A program made the translations under genes and the position numbers. Of a stretch of DNA of 64,000 nt, positions 33,971 to 41,759 are shown piece by piece. Location: the NCBI RefSeq assembly GCF_001713455.1, contig NZ_CP016464.1, forward strand, positions 2,032,001 through 2,096,000, given 5' to 3'. The first letter of the stretch is position 1, and every line of letters starts with the position of its first letter. Source of the DNA: Bosea sp. RAC05. Its GTDB lineage: Bacteria > Pseudomonadota > Alphaproteobacteria > Rhizobiales > Beijerinckiaceae. The notes under the pieces are model-generated. The model made no database searches. It was not told the DNA's origin and saw only the letters and a list, made by a program, of their open reading frames with translations.

Positions 33971-34933
33971 TCAGAGCGCGTATTCCCAGTCGGCTGGCAG
34001 CCAGCGCAGTCCGCTGCCATCCTTCACGATCCGGCCGAGGCCCGGGAACGGCATGTGCGTCGCGGCCAGGAGGGACTTCTCGGCTGCGGCCTTCGGGAAA
34101 AAGCGGGCGCGGGCCGCGTCCGCCGCCGCCTTGTCCTGCTCGAAGAGAATCCCGAGGCCCGGGATGGCCGGGTGCGCGGCGGGATGGAACAGCATGTCCG
34201 CCACGAGCAGCAGGCTGTCCTTGCCGTCCTCGATCCGCACGCCGACCTGGCCCGGCGTATGGCCGCCCAGATCGAACACCGACAGGCCGCGCGCAATCTC
34301 GCGGTCGCCATCGATGCGCTGCAGGCGCGGATAGAGCGCAACCACCTCCCGGGACGTCGCGAAACTGCTCTTCAGCAGATCCGGGGCCGCATTGGCCTTC
34401 GCGGCGTCGGTGAAGTGATTGATGTCGCGCCGGTCCACATAGATCTCGGCATTCGGGAAATTGGCGCGTCCGCCCGCGACAAGGCCCGCGATGTGGTCGA
34501 CATGCATGTGCGTGACGATGACCGCGTCGATCTGTTCGGGCTTGACGCCGATCGCCGCCAGAGCGGAGGGAAGCCGCCCGGATGTCTTGCTCACGGTCCC
34601 GGCCGGGCCGGCGTCGACCAGAACGAGCTGGTCGCCATCGCGAATGAGCCAGACGGTGAAGCCGGAGCGGACCCCCGTCGGGCGGGCGGCGAAGAACGAG
34701 CTGACGGCCTGCTCGACCGCTGCGGGAGGCGCTCCGGTGAACAGGGAAAACGGAAAGTCGATGAAGCCGTCCGACAGGAACGTCACCTCGAACCGGCCGA
34801 CCTGGATCCGCGCCAGGGGAGCGATCGAGGGCAGGGCGCTCGTGCTGCGGGCGGGTGCGAGGGTCGGCAGCGCCGGAACGGCCGCTGCAGCGAGCAGGGT
34901 GCGGGCAAAGGCCCGGCGGGAAAGATCGATCAT
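33971..34933 (-). CDS. Exported metallo-beta-lactamase-fold hydrolase
   Basis: A 320-residue MBL-fold protein. The N-terminus (MIDLSRRAFARTLLAAAAVP, twin-arginine SRRAF) indicates Tat export, with cleavage near PARS. Metal-binding motif HMHVDH sits at about residue 151, with the later Asp/His ligands in VFDLGGHTPGQVG, VADMLFHPAAHPA and THMPFPGLG. These proteins hydrolyse lactones, thioesters or similar; quorum-quenching lactonases belong to the same group, but the substrate is not evident here. It is in a minus-strand run with YHS and CMD proteins under a divergent LysR gene. Confidence 0.88.
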   Translation of the reverse strand: MIDLSRRAFARTLLAAAAVPALPTLAPARSTSALPSIAPLARIQVGRFEVTFLSDGFIDFPFSLFTGAPPAAVEQAVSSFFAARPTGVRSGFTVWLIRDGDQLVLVDAGPAGTVSKTSGRLPSALAAIGVKPEQIDAVIVTHMHVDHIAGLVAGGRANFPNAEIYVDRRDINHFTDAAKANAAPDLLKSSFATSREVVALYPRLQRIDGDREIARGLSVFDLGGHTPGQVGVRIEDGKDSLLLVADMLFHPAAHPAIPGLGILFEQDKAAADAARARFFPKAAAEKSLLAATHMPFPGLGRIVKDGSGLRWLPADWEYAL

Positions 34934-35042
34934 GGTCGGCGTCCTTGTCTGGCGCTGGGGCCGGGCCTTGCGCGGCTGAAAGAAGGGGACACGCGGCAGC
35001 CCGCGCAGGGCGAGATCGCCGCGTGTCGGTTTCTCGGGCTGC

Positions 35043-35522
35043 TTACTGGTTGAGCTTCGGCCAGTTCTGCACGGCCTTCGCGACGAGGGCGGTCTGGTCC
35101 GCCTTGAACAGCTTCAGGATGTCGCCGTTGAACACGACGAACAGCTTGCCGTCGGTAATCGTCCAGCCATCGGCGGGATCGATGTCGAAGAGCTTGCCGT
35201 TCGCCACCCCCCAGGCGCAGAAGCCGCCGTACTGGGGCAGGTACTTCGCGGGTTCTTTCTCGAAGGCCGCCTTGTGGGCGGCATTGGCAAAGCGCCAGGT
35301 CAGCCCCGCATTCGTCGCGGTGATGGTGTCGAGGCCCCTCTCGGCCTTGCCGCCGGTGAAGTAGGCGACCGGATCGTAGCCCTTGAGGCCGATGCCGGCA
35401 TACATCGAGTTCGGCGCGCCGCCGGTGCGCGATTGCGCGAGGGCGGGGGATGCCAGGCTCGCCCAGGCGAGCCCGAGGGCGGCGGTGGCCAGCGCGGTCC
35501 GGCGCGACGGGATCATGGTCAT
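35043..35522 (-). CDS. Exported YHS-domain protein
   Basis: A 159-residue periplasmic protein. Signal peptide MTMIPSRRTALATAALGLAW (possibly Tat, SRRTA), cleaved near PALAQ. The YHS core is KGYDPVAYFTGGKAERGLDT, TWRFANAAHKAAFEKEPAKY and LPQYGGFCAWGVANGKLFDI, with one Cys in the usual place. YHS domains bind copper or other metals in some proteins. It lies between the carboxymuconolactone decarboxylase and metallo-hydrolase genes on the same strand. Confidence 0.88.
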   Translation of the reverse strand: MTMIPSRRTALATAALGLAWASLASPALAQSRTGGAPNSMYAGIGLKGYDPVAYFTGGKAERGLDTITATNAGLTWRFANAAHKAAFEKEPAKYLPQYGGFCAWGVANGKLFDIDPADGWTITDGKLFVVFNGDILKLFKADQTALVAKAVQNWPKLNQ

Positions 35523-35566
35523 GGTGGTTCTCCTGTTGTCTGGGGCGTCTTCGGGCAGGCTGCGCT

Positions 35567-36118
35567 TCAGGCGGCCTTGCGGGCGGTGACGACAGGGAAA
35601 TCGATGGTCGTCTCGGCGACGCTGTTGACATAGTTCGTCCAGGTGTTCAGGGCGACGTGCAGCACGATCTCGACGATCTGCGCGTCGTCATACCCTGCAG
35701 CCTTGATCGCGCGGACGTCGTCGTCGCTCACATGGCCCCGTCGACGGACGACCTCGGCGGCGAAGCGCAGGGCGGCATCGGCCTTGGGATCGTTCGATGC
35801 GCCGCTGCGATTGGCGGTCATCTCGGCATCGTCCAGCTTGGCCATGTTCTTGCCGATATAGGTGTGGGCCGAGAGGCAGTAGTCGCAGCCGTTGATCTCG
35901 GCGACGGCGAGAGCGATCCGCTCGCGCGTCGGGGCAGGCAGGGTGCCCTTGCCCAGGGCACCCGACAGGCCGAGATAGCCTTCCAGGGCGGCGGGGCTGT
36001 TCGAGACGAGGCGAAACAGGTTCGGCACGACGCCGATCTGCTTCTTGACAGCTTCGAGAAGCGGCTGGGCGGCAGCCGGCGAGGCTTCGATGGATGCGGG
36101 GATGGCAAGGCGGGGCAT
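35567..36118 (-). CDS. Carboxymuconolactone decarboxylase/AhpD-like protein
   Basis: A 183-residue all-helical protein. The AhpD-type redox motif is present in EINGCDYCLSAHTYIGKN (C-x-x-C followed by x-x-H), as in peroxidase-related CMD proteins. A second family helix is DDVRAIKAAGYDDAQIVEIV. The CxxC supports a thiol-dependent peroxidase or disulfide reductase role rather than lactone decarboxylation. It is the first gene of the minus-strand run; the LysR gene is divergent. Confidence 0.9.
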   Translation of the reverse strand: MPRLAIPASIEASPAAAQPLLEAVKKQIGVVPNLFRLVSNSPAALEGYLGLSGALGKGTLPAPTRERIALAVAEINGCDYCLSAHTYIGKNMAKLDDAEMTANRSGASNDPKADAALRFAAEVVRRRGHVSDDDVRAIKAAGYDDAQIVEIVLHVALNTWTNYVNSVAETTIDFPVVTARKAA

Positions 36119-36173
36119 GGTCGGTTCCCTTCACGGCGCGGCCGGAACGGCCTGCTGTCCATGGAGGTAGCCC

Positions 36174-36231
36174 CTTCCAAATTCGCCCGGCAGTCGGCAA
36201 TGTCGAGAAGGATTCTCCCAGAATTTGGAAG
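36174..36231. promoter_or_regulatory. 11-bp inverted repeat in the divergent CMD/lysR promoter region
   Basis: CTTCCAAATTC at 36174-36184 and GAATTTGGAAG at 36221-36231 are exact complements, 36 bases apart. The arms flank the space between the carboxymuconolactone decarboxylase start and the lysR start. Such spaced dyads in divergent LysR promoters are usually binding sites for the regulator itself. The right arm overlaps the lysR ribosome site. Confidence 0.6.
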
Positions 36232-36235
36232 AGAC

Positions 36236-37141
36236 ATGGATCGTCTGGAATCGATGTCGATCCTTCTCGAGGTCGTCAAAGCGGGCAGCTTCTCTGCGGC
36301 AGGGCGAAAACTCGGCGTGCCCCTTGCCACGGTCAGTCGCAAGATCTCGGATCTCGAAACCTTCCTGGGGACCCGCATCTTCAATCGGTCGACCCGGCAG
36401 TTCGCGCTGACCGAGGCGGGCTTGACCTATGTGGAGGCCTGCGAGCGGATTCTGGAGGAGTTGCGAGAGGCGGAGAAAGCCGTCGCGGGCGAATACAGAG
36501 CGCCGCGCGGGAATCTCACGATTGCCTCGCCGGTGGTTTTCGGACGGATGCACCTCGTCCCGGTGGTGGCCGAATTCCTCAAGGCCTACCCCGAGATCGA
36601 TGCCCGCATCGTGCTGGCGGATCGCGTGCCTGAGCGGATGATCGACCTCGTCAAGGAGCACATCGATCTGGCCGTCCGGATTGGACGCCTGCCGGACAGT
36701 TCCATGCACGCGTCGAAGATCGGTTCGGCGCAGTTCGCCGTCTGTGGCAGCCCTCGCTATTTTGCCGAGCGAGGCACGCCATCAGTTCCCGAAGATCTGG
36801 CCGCCCATCTCTGCGTCACCTTCGAGGGGCTGAATTCACCCACCGAATGGAGCTTTGTCCGGGACGAGGTCGCTCTCGTGGCGCCGATTCATTCCCGACT
36901 GATCGTCAACACGGCGCAAGCGGCGATCGAGGCGGTAACCGAGGGTTTCGGCGTAACGCGCGTGCTGTCATATCAGATAAGAGACTTGGTCGAATCCGGG
37001 AAACTGGTTCAGATTCTGCATCAATTCATGCCGACACAGTATGACGTCAACATTGTATACGCAAATCAGCCGTATCTGCCGCAGAAGATCCGCGCCTTTC
37101 TGGATTTCGCGGCCCCGCGGTTGAAGTCGCGACTAGGCTAG
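36236..37141 (+). CDS. LysR-family transcriptional regulator
   Basis: A 301-residue LysR protein. The N-terminal winged helix reads MSILLEVVKAGSFSAAGRKL and ATVSRKISDLETFLGTRIFN, and the C-terminal domain is the two-lobe ligand-binding fold starting GNLTIASPVVFGRMHLVPVV. The shape (DRLESMSILLEVVKAGSFSA) belongs to the AaeR/DsdC-like subgroup that often controls a divergent operon for aromatic or electrophilic compounds. It is divergent from the CMD-YHS-metallo-hydrolase run and has an 11-bp dyad in the shared promoter. Confidence 0.92.
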   Translation: MDRLESMSILLEVVKAGSFSAAGRKLGVPLATVSRKISDLETFLGTRIFNRSTRQFALTEAGLTYVEACERILEELREAEKAVAGEYRAPRGNLTIASPVVFGRMHLVPVVAEFLKAYPEIDARIVLADRVPERMIDLVKEHIDLAVRIGRLPDSSMHASKIGSAQFAVCGSPRYFAERGTPSVPEDLAAHLCVTFEGLNSPTEWSFVRDEVALVAPIHSRLIVNTAQAAIEAVTEGFGVTRVLSYQIRDLVESGKLVQILHQFMPTQYDVNIVYANQPYLPQKIRAFLDFAAPRLKSRLG

Positions 37142-37188
37142 GCCAGATTCGGAACAGGCGTCGGCTGGCGCAGGGCGCTGACGTCCGA

Positions 37189-37806
37189 TCATCGCCGATT
37201 TGTCTGCGACAGGGCGGGCGAACCGGCCAGCGCCTGGTATTCCCGTTCCATCGCGATGGTGAGATGCCGGGTGGCTTCTGCCCGGGTAAGGCGCGGGTCG
37301 CCAGCCAGGGTCAGGCCGGCTAGCCCTTGCAGCAGGGCGATGATGCGCCAGCTCGCACCCTGAGGGTCGCCGCAGGACCACGCGCTTTCGACGCAGCCAC
37401 GCTCGAACAGGCCGGCCAGGGCCTGCCACCACTGATCCGTGCATGCGGCCACCACCCGGGACATGGACGGGTCTGCGGCCGCCAGTTCGGTCGCCTCGAT
37501 CCAGAGGCGCCAGACCGGGTCCGCGGATTCGGCGAAGGCAGTGGCGATGACGTCGCGCAGCACCTGCGAAGCCTCGACGTCGCAGCGCTGGCGGATCGCG
37601 CTGTCGAGATCCGCCTGGGCAATCCGGGCAAACGCCAGCGACCGCAGATCGGTCCAGCTGAAATAGTGGCTGAGAAGCCCGACGCCGACACCGAGTTCCT
37701 CGGTGACGTCGCGCGTTGTCGCGGCCATCAGGCCTTTGGCCAGAAGCACTTTTTGCGACGCGGCAATGATCGCTTCGCGGCGCTGTGAGGCGGGCATTCG
37801 GGTCAC
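37189..37806 (-). CDS. TetR-family repressor
   Basis: A 205-residue TetR protein. DNA-binding part: RREAIIAASQKVLLAKGLMAATTRD with the recognition helix VGVGLLSHYFSWTDLRSLAF. The C-terminal domain is all-helical, of the BetI-like kind (TetR_C_6). GTG 37806 has GGAG six bases upstream; ATG 37797 is the alternative. It is divergent from the DUF418 gene, and two tandem operators lie between them, so it probably represses both itself and that gene. Confidence 0.9.
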   Translation of the reverse strand: MTRMPASQRREAIIAASQKVLLAKGLMAATTRDVTEELGVGVGLLSHYFSWTDLRSLAFARIAQADLDSAIRQRCDVEASQVLRDVIATAFAESADPVWRLWIEATELAAADPSMSRVVAACTDQWWQALAGLFERGCVESAWSCGDPQGASWRIIALLQGLAGLTLAGDPRLTRAEATRHLTIAMEREYQALAGSPALSQTNRR

Positions 37807-37838
37807 AGGGGGCTCCGGCTGGCGGCTCTTGACAGAAA

Positions 37839-37872
37839 ATTGAGCAATCGCTCAATTGAGCGCTTGTTCAAT
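37839..37872. promoter_or_regulatory. Tandem TetR operators between the tetR and DUF418 genes
   Basis: Two 18-bp sites, ATTGAGC-N4-GCTCAAT (37839-37856) and ATTGAGC-N4-GTTCAAT (37855-37872), overlap by 2 bp. Each has 7-bp arms; the second has one mismatch. They lie after a TTGACA (37829-37834) and 20-55 bp upstream of the DUF418 start, so binding would block the promoter. The arms resemble the TTGANNNNNNTCAA-type operators of BetI/TetR proteins. Confidence 0.75.
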
Positions 37873-37892
37873 TCTGCGATGGGACGTGGCCA

Positions 37893-39029
37893 ATGGCAAG
37901 GGCAGGCGAAGTCGACGCCATCCGTGGATTGGCGCTGCTGGGGATCTGCGTGGTCAATGTGCCCTTCCTGGCCCAACCGCTCGAACACATGCTGGAGCGA
38001 CCGGCGGGTGTCGACCTTGTCGCCCAGATCGCCGTCGAGTGGCTGTTTCAGGGCAAGTTCTTCGTCCTGTTCTCGTTCCTGTTCGGGTGGGGCTTCGCCA
38101 TCCAGATGGCCGCCGCGGCGCAGGCGGGCGTCTCCGGCGCGAGACGGTTCACCCTCCGGCTGCTGGGCCTTCTGTTGATCGGCGTGGCCCATGCGACGCT
38201 GGTCTTCTTCGGAGACATCCTTGTCCTCTACGCCCTGCTCGGCCTGCCGCTGCTGGCGCTCCGCGGCGCGTCGCCGCGCACGCTGGTCTATGTCGCCGCG
38301 GGGGCGATGGTGGTGGGATTTGGCGCACTCTGCGCGCTGGCCATCCTTCTGGCGGAGCCCTCGAACCTGGGCCTTCCGGCCGCCGTCGGACCTGGCTATC
38401 TCGGCGGCTTTGCCGAGGCCGTCGGGCAGCGGCTCGCGGACTGGCGCGTTGCCTTCGGCTTCCTGTGGCTGTTCAACGGGCCTGTCGCCTTCGCGGCCTT
38501 CTGTCTGGGTCTCGCCGCAGAGAAGATCGATGTCTTTCGACCGGGAAGCCCCACCTACAGCGTTCTTCGCCGCAATCTTCCGCTGTTGCTGACCGTCGGG
38601 CTGCTGCTCAATCTGGGCTATGCCCTCAGCCTTCAGGGGACCCTCGGTCAAGACCTCCTCGCGGTCGTGGCTTTTGCCTCGCTCGCCCTGGGCGGGCCGA
38701 TCCTGGCTTCAGCCTATCTCGTCCTCGCCGTCGAGGCGGCGCGTCGTGGTTGGCTTCAGGGGGCAACCGCTGCGGCCGGGCGGATGTCGCTGACGGGCTA
38801 TGTGCTCGAAGGCATGCTGGCGGGGCTGGTCTTCAACGGCTACGGCCTCGGTCTTCATGGGACCGTCGGCGCGGCCGGCTGCCTGCTCATCGCGGTCGGC
38901 ATCGTCGCGGCGACGCATCTCTTCGCGATGCTGTGGCTGAGGTTTGCCGCCAGCGGCCCGCTCGAGATCGTCCTGCGCGGCATCACGCGCTTCGGCGAGG
39001 CGAGGTCGACGAACTGGAAAAACGGATAG
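37893..39029 (+). CDS. DUF418/YeiB-family membrane protein
   Basis: A 378-residue multi-pass protein. It opens RAGEVDAIRGLALLGICVVN (the conserved DxxRGxAxxG(I/V)xxxN of YeiB/DUF418) and has about nine to ten TM segments, for example FFVLFSFLFGWGFAIQMAAA and the C-terminal DUF418 domain beginning near GRMSLTGYVLEGMLAGLVF. The family is related to membrane acyltransferases, but its function is unsettled. It is divergent from and probably repressed by the TetR gene. Confidence 0.9.
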   Translation: MARAGEVDAIRGLALLGICVVNVPFLAQPLEHMLERPAGVDLVAQIAVEWLFQGKFFVLFSFLFGWGFAIQMAAAAQAGVSGARRFTLRLLGLLLIGVAHATLVFFGDILVLYALLGLPLLALRGASPRTLVYVAAGAMVVGFGALCALAILLAEPSNLGLPAAVGPGYLGGFAEAVGQRLADWRVAFGFLWLFNGPVAFAAFCLGLAAEKIDVFRPGSPTYSVLRRNLPLLLTVGLLLNLGYALSLQGTLGQDLLAVVAFASLALGGPILASAYLVLAVEAARRGWLQGATAAAGRMSLTGYVLEGMLAGLVFNGYGLGLHGTVGAAGCLLIAVGIVAATHLFAMLWLRFAASGPLEIVLRGITRFGEARSTNWKNG

Positions 39030-39161
39030 CGGGCAGGGGGACGCCTGCATCGGCCAAGGCGTCCCGTCGAGCGCGTAAAGGCCGACCGGCCCCGTGACTG
39101 GTATGGCGCCGATCTGGGATAGCGAACGGGAAACGATCATGCTTGGCGGGCCGAGCGCGGC

Positions 39162-39350
39162 TTGCCGGCCCTGCCGGAGGCGGCCGAACCCTATCGCGAG
39201 GGCGAATGGGCCAACGATCTCCCGGACCCCTCGGGCGAGCCGGCCCGCGCGGGGCGCTCATGGATGGGCTTGCTCGGCACTGGCGCTTTGGCGGCCGGCG
39301 GTTTTTGGGTCGCGGCGAAGCTTCTCATCGAACGCCGCGACCCAGCTCAA
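39162..39350 (+). pseudogene. Possible truncated gene remnant
   Basis: In one frame the bases read LPALPEAAEPYREGEWANDL, then DPSGEPARAGRSWMGLLGTG and a TM-like ALAAGGFWVAAKLLIERRD, with the GC-rich third positions of a real gene. There is no good start (a TTG at best), and no stop before the frame runs antisense into the secreted-protein gene beyond 39360. This suggests the middle of a gene left after a rearrangement. No family recognised; low confidence. Confidence 0.3.
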
Positions 39351-39359
39351 CCGCGACGA

Positions 39360-39698
39360 TCAGTCGGTGCGGATGCCTTCATTGAGCATGTAGAGGTTCT
39401 TGAGATTGCAGAAATCGGCCCGATGCTCGGTCGGATCGTACCCGGCCCACTGGACCCGGAAACGCACTGTGCAGGAGCCGGCATTGCTCTTCCAGTCCAT
39501 GTTGACCGCTTGACCCGCGGGGACCGGGGCGCTCAGCCAGTTAGTGCTCCAACTTCCGTTCATGAACGTTTGGAAGCCAGTGATGGTCCAACCCTGCGAA
39601 CGATTGTGAAGCTTGAAAGGGTAGTCGCTTTGCGCGTGGGCGCTTGTGACCGCCTGCGCTGCAAAGACCGCCACGGCGACAACGAGAGCTCGAAACAT
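39360..39698 (-). CDS. Small secreted protein, uncharacterised
   Basis: About 112 residues from ATG 39698, with GGAG six bases upstream. The N-terminus MFRALVVAVAVFAAQAVTSA is a signal peptide (cleavage near HAQ). The ~90-residue mature part is predicted beta-rich, with FKLHNRSQGWTITGFQTFMN, STNWLSAPVPAGQAVNMDWK and a Cys pair (GSCTVRFRV, RADFCNLKNLYML) that could form a disulfide. Small exported proteins with this N-W-L-S...C...C-N-L pattern recur in alphaproteobacteria without known function. Confidence 0.65.
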   Translation of the reverse strand: MFRALVVAVAVFAAQAVTSAHAQSDYPFKLHNRSQGWTITGFQTFMNGSWSTNWLSAPVPAGQAVNMDWKSNAGSCTVRFRVQWAGYDPTEHRADFCNLKNLYMLNEGIRTD

Positions 39699-39710
39699 CA
39701 GGATCTCCAT

Positions 39711-40265
39711 GATCGCCGACAGTGGCGACGGGCGCGTGACGTAGAGGCTCGCGGCGGCCCTGTCGAGGCTCAAGTAATCCGCGATAGGATTCCGTGTTTT
39801 ATACCTTGGTCGGGAGGAAACGATGCTTCGGCCCTCGTCGATGATGCGTCATGACGGTCGCCAAGCGCCGCCGCGCCTACGACCGTCCCGATCCATTCCG
39901 AAATGTCCATTTTCCGGCACCGCGCAGCTTTCGCGACCTGGCCGGCGTCGCGCTGCGACATTGTGCAAAGAGCCCATACGGCTTCCTCGGGCTCCAGCCC
40001 TGGCGCCATGGCGATCAACTCGGTGATGCGCGCCACTCCGCGATGGGGATTCCAACGAGGGCTCGCTGACCACCGAACATTATGAGGCATGAGAGATCGA
40101 CGTGCTCGAAGACGTCGCGCTGGCAACCGATTTTGTGCTGATCGAGCTTCAGAAGCTGACCGCAACATCGCTGTTTGCTGGTGAAGTGCGATTGACCCGG
40201 GGAAAAGTCCGCCGACCTGGCGCAAGGCCCTCTCCCAAAAAAGCCTTATCCGGCAATGGAGAGGA
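39711..40265. other. Gene-poor stretch before tRNA-Val
   Basis: About 550 bases with lower GC and no convincing gene. A minus-strand frame (39770-40225) contains RKMDISEWIGTVVGAAALGD, and plus-strand frames overlap it, but none has a ribosome site, clear codon bias or a recognisable family. It may be decayed sequence; together with the remnant at 39162 it marks a region of past rearrangement beside the tRNA. Confidence 0.5.
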
Positions 40266-40340
40266 TGGTGGGCGACACAGGGATCGAACCTGTGACCACT
40301 CCCGTGTGAAGGGAGTGCTCTACCGCTGAGCTAGTCGCCC
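40266..40340 (-). tRNA. tRNA-Val (anticodon CAC)
   Basis: The minus strand folds into a standard cloverleaf of 75 bases: acceptor GGGCGAC/GTCGCCC, D arm GCTC/GAGC, anticodon stem CTCCC/GGGAG around loop TTCACAC (anticodon CAC, reading GTG codons), and T arm ACAGG/CCTGT with TTCGATC. The 3' CCA is encoded. Confidence 0.96.
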
Positions 40341-40377
40341 GCACCGGCGCCTCTCCTAGTCGGCGCGCGCCGCGTCG

Positions 40378-41091
40378 TCAAGAATGGGCGGCGACCTTCG
40401 AAGGCGTCCCCGCTTTGCCGCCGCCCAGCACCTGTCGCACGGCCGCGGGCAGGGCGTCGAAATGCTGGATCACGAGATCGGGCTCCAGCGTCTCGATCGG
40501 CACGTCGGTATAGCCGAAGGGCACGCAGATCGTCGGGATGCCCGCCGCCTTGGCGGTGGCGATGTCCGTGCGCGAATCGCCGATCATCACGGCGCGCGCG
40601 GGATCGCCCCCGGCGGCCTCGATCGTCAGCGTCAGGTGCCGCGGATCGGGCTTGTGGAAGGGGAAGCTGTCGCGCCCGGCGACCGACGCGAAGCGCGGCG
40701 CGATGCCGAAATGGTCGAGGATCAGCCGCGTGTGCAGGATCGGCTTGTTGGTGCAGACCGCCAGCAGATAGCCCTCCGCCGCGAGCTGATCGAGCGCGCC
40801 GAGCACGCCGTCGAAGAGATGGCTGTGGGAGGCGACATCGTCGGCATAGATCAGCAGGAAATCCTCGAACAGTTGCTCCAGCGTCTGCGCCTCGAGCGGT
40901 CGGCCCGAGACCTTGAAGCCGCGCTCGATCAGCGCCCGCGCCCCGGCGCCGACCAGTTCGCGCGCCCGCTCCAGCGGCAGGGCCGGCAGCCCCTCGCGCA
41001 CCAGGATGACGTTGAGCACGCGCATGATGTCGGGCGCGGTCTCGGCGAGCGTGCCGTCGAGATCGAAGACGACGATCGGGGGCAGGGTCAT
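40378..41091 (-). CDS. gph: Phosphoglycolate phosphatase
   Basis: A 237-residue HAD hydrolase. Motif I VVFDLDGTLAETAPDI (nucleophile Asp), motif II in LAVCTNKP, motif III Lys in HKPDPRHL and motif IV MIGDSRTDIATAKAAG are all present; the cap is a helical C1 type starting after residue ~15, as in Gph. It dephosphorylates 2-phosphoglycolate from DNA repair or from oxygenation by Rubisco. Close relatives with other small phosphate substrates exist, so the symbol is by family resemblance. Confidence 0.88.
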   Translation of the reverse strand: MTLPPIVVFDLDGTLAETAPDIMRVLNVILVREGLPALPLERARELVGAGARALIERGFKVSGRPLEAQTLEQLFEDFLLIYADDVASHSHLFDGVLGALDQLAAEGYLLAVCTNKPILHTRLILDHFGIAPRFASVAGRDSFPFHKPDPRHLTLTIEAAGGDPARAVMIGDSRTDIATAKAAGIPTICVPFGYTDVPIETLEPDLVIQHFDALPAAVRQVLGGGKAGTPSKVAAHS

Positions 41092-41246
41092 GGGCAGCCG
41101 CTCCTGGCGCGTGGGTCGCAGCGCTTAAACGGGTTCGCCCGTGTTTGGCAAGGCGTCGGACCGCCACGCTGGGTCGCCGGGCGGACGTCATCGCCGCCTC
41201 CGGCATTGATGCTATCGTGCCGCCGATTCGTGGAAGGAACCGTATC

Positions 41247-41618
41247 GTGTCTCGATCCCCCGGACGTTTCGTCACCCTGGCGCTGGGTCTCTGGCTGGCG
41301 CTGGCCGGTGCCGCTGTCGCCGCGCCCTTCGATTTCGCGCCCGCTCCGCAGACGGACCTGAACCGGGTCTATCGCGTCGACAAGGCCACCGGCGAGGTCG
41401 CCGCCTGCCAGTTCCAGCTCAAGGAGGGCGGCGTCGGCGTCACCGTCTGCTTCCCGCCGGGCGAGGGCGCCGGGGCGCAGGCCCCGAGCGACTACACGCT
41501 GATGCCCTCGCGGCATGAGCGCGAGGGCGGCATCTTCCGGGTCAACATCCGCACCGGCGAGATGAGCATCTGCTACGTCTTCGACGACAAGACGGTCTGC
41601 ACGCCCCAGGCGAAGTAG
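41247..41618 (+). CDS. Small periplasmic protein, uncharacterised
   Basis: About 123 residues. GTG 41247 is preceded by GGAAGG nine bases upstream and opens a signal peptide VSRSPGRFVTLALGLWLALA, cleaved near AVAAP. The mature part has two similar strand pairs, NRVYRVDKATGEVAACQFQL and GIFRVNIRTGEMSICYVFDD, each ending in a Cys. This repeat (x-R-V-(D/N)-x-(A/R)-TGE-x-x-x-C) suggests an internal duplication. No known family. Confidence 0.72.
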   Translation: MSRSPGRFVTLALGLWLALAGAAVAAPFDFAPAPQTDLNRVYRVDKATGEVAACQFQLKEGGVGVTVCFPPGEGAGAQAPSDYTLMPSRHEREGGIFRVNIRTGEMSICYVFDDKTVCTPQAK

Positions 41619-41759
41619 GGCGCTTGCAACATTAGGCCGCGAGACGGGCTCAAAACCGCAGGACCTGTGGTGCTGCCGCGGCCGGTCGCGGTCGTCAGCG
41701 GCGCCGGGCGCATGGTATCAAGGGCGCGCCTTCACTCCTCCGCGTCACGGAAGCCCGCC

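Noticed and set aside
39770..40225. 151-codon minus-strand frame before tRNA-Val
   Set aside because: Overlapped by plus-strand frames of equal quality, mixed third-position GC and no homology that I can recognise.
40102..40329. Plus-strand frame running into the tRNA gene
   Set aside because: Its second half is the antisense of tRNA-Val, so it cannot be a normal gene.
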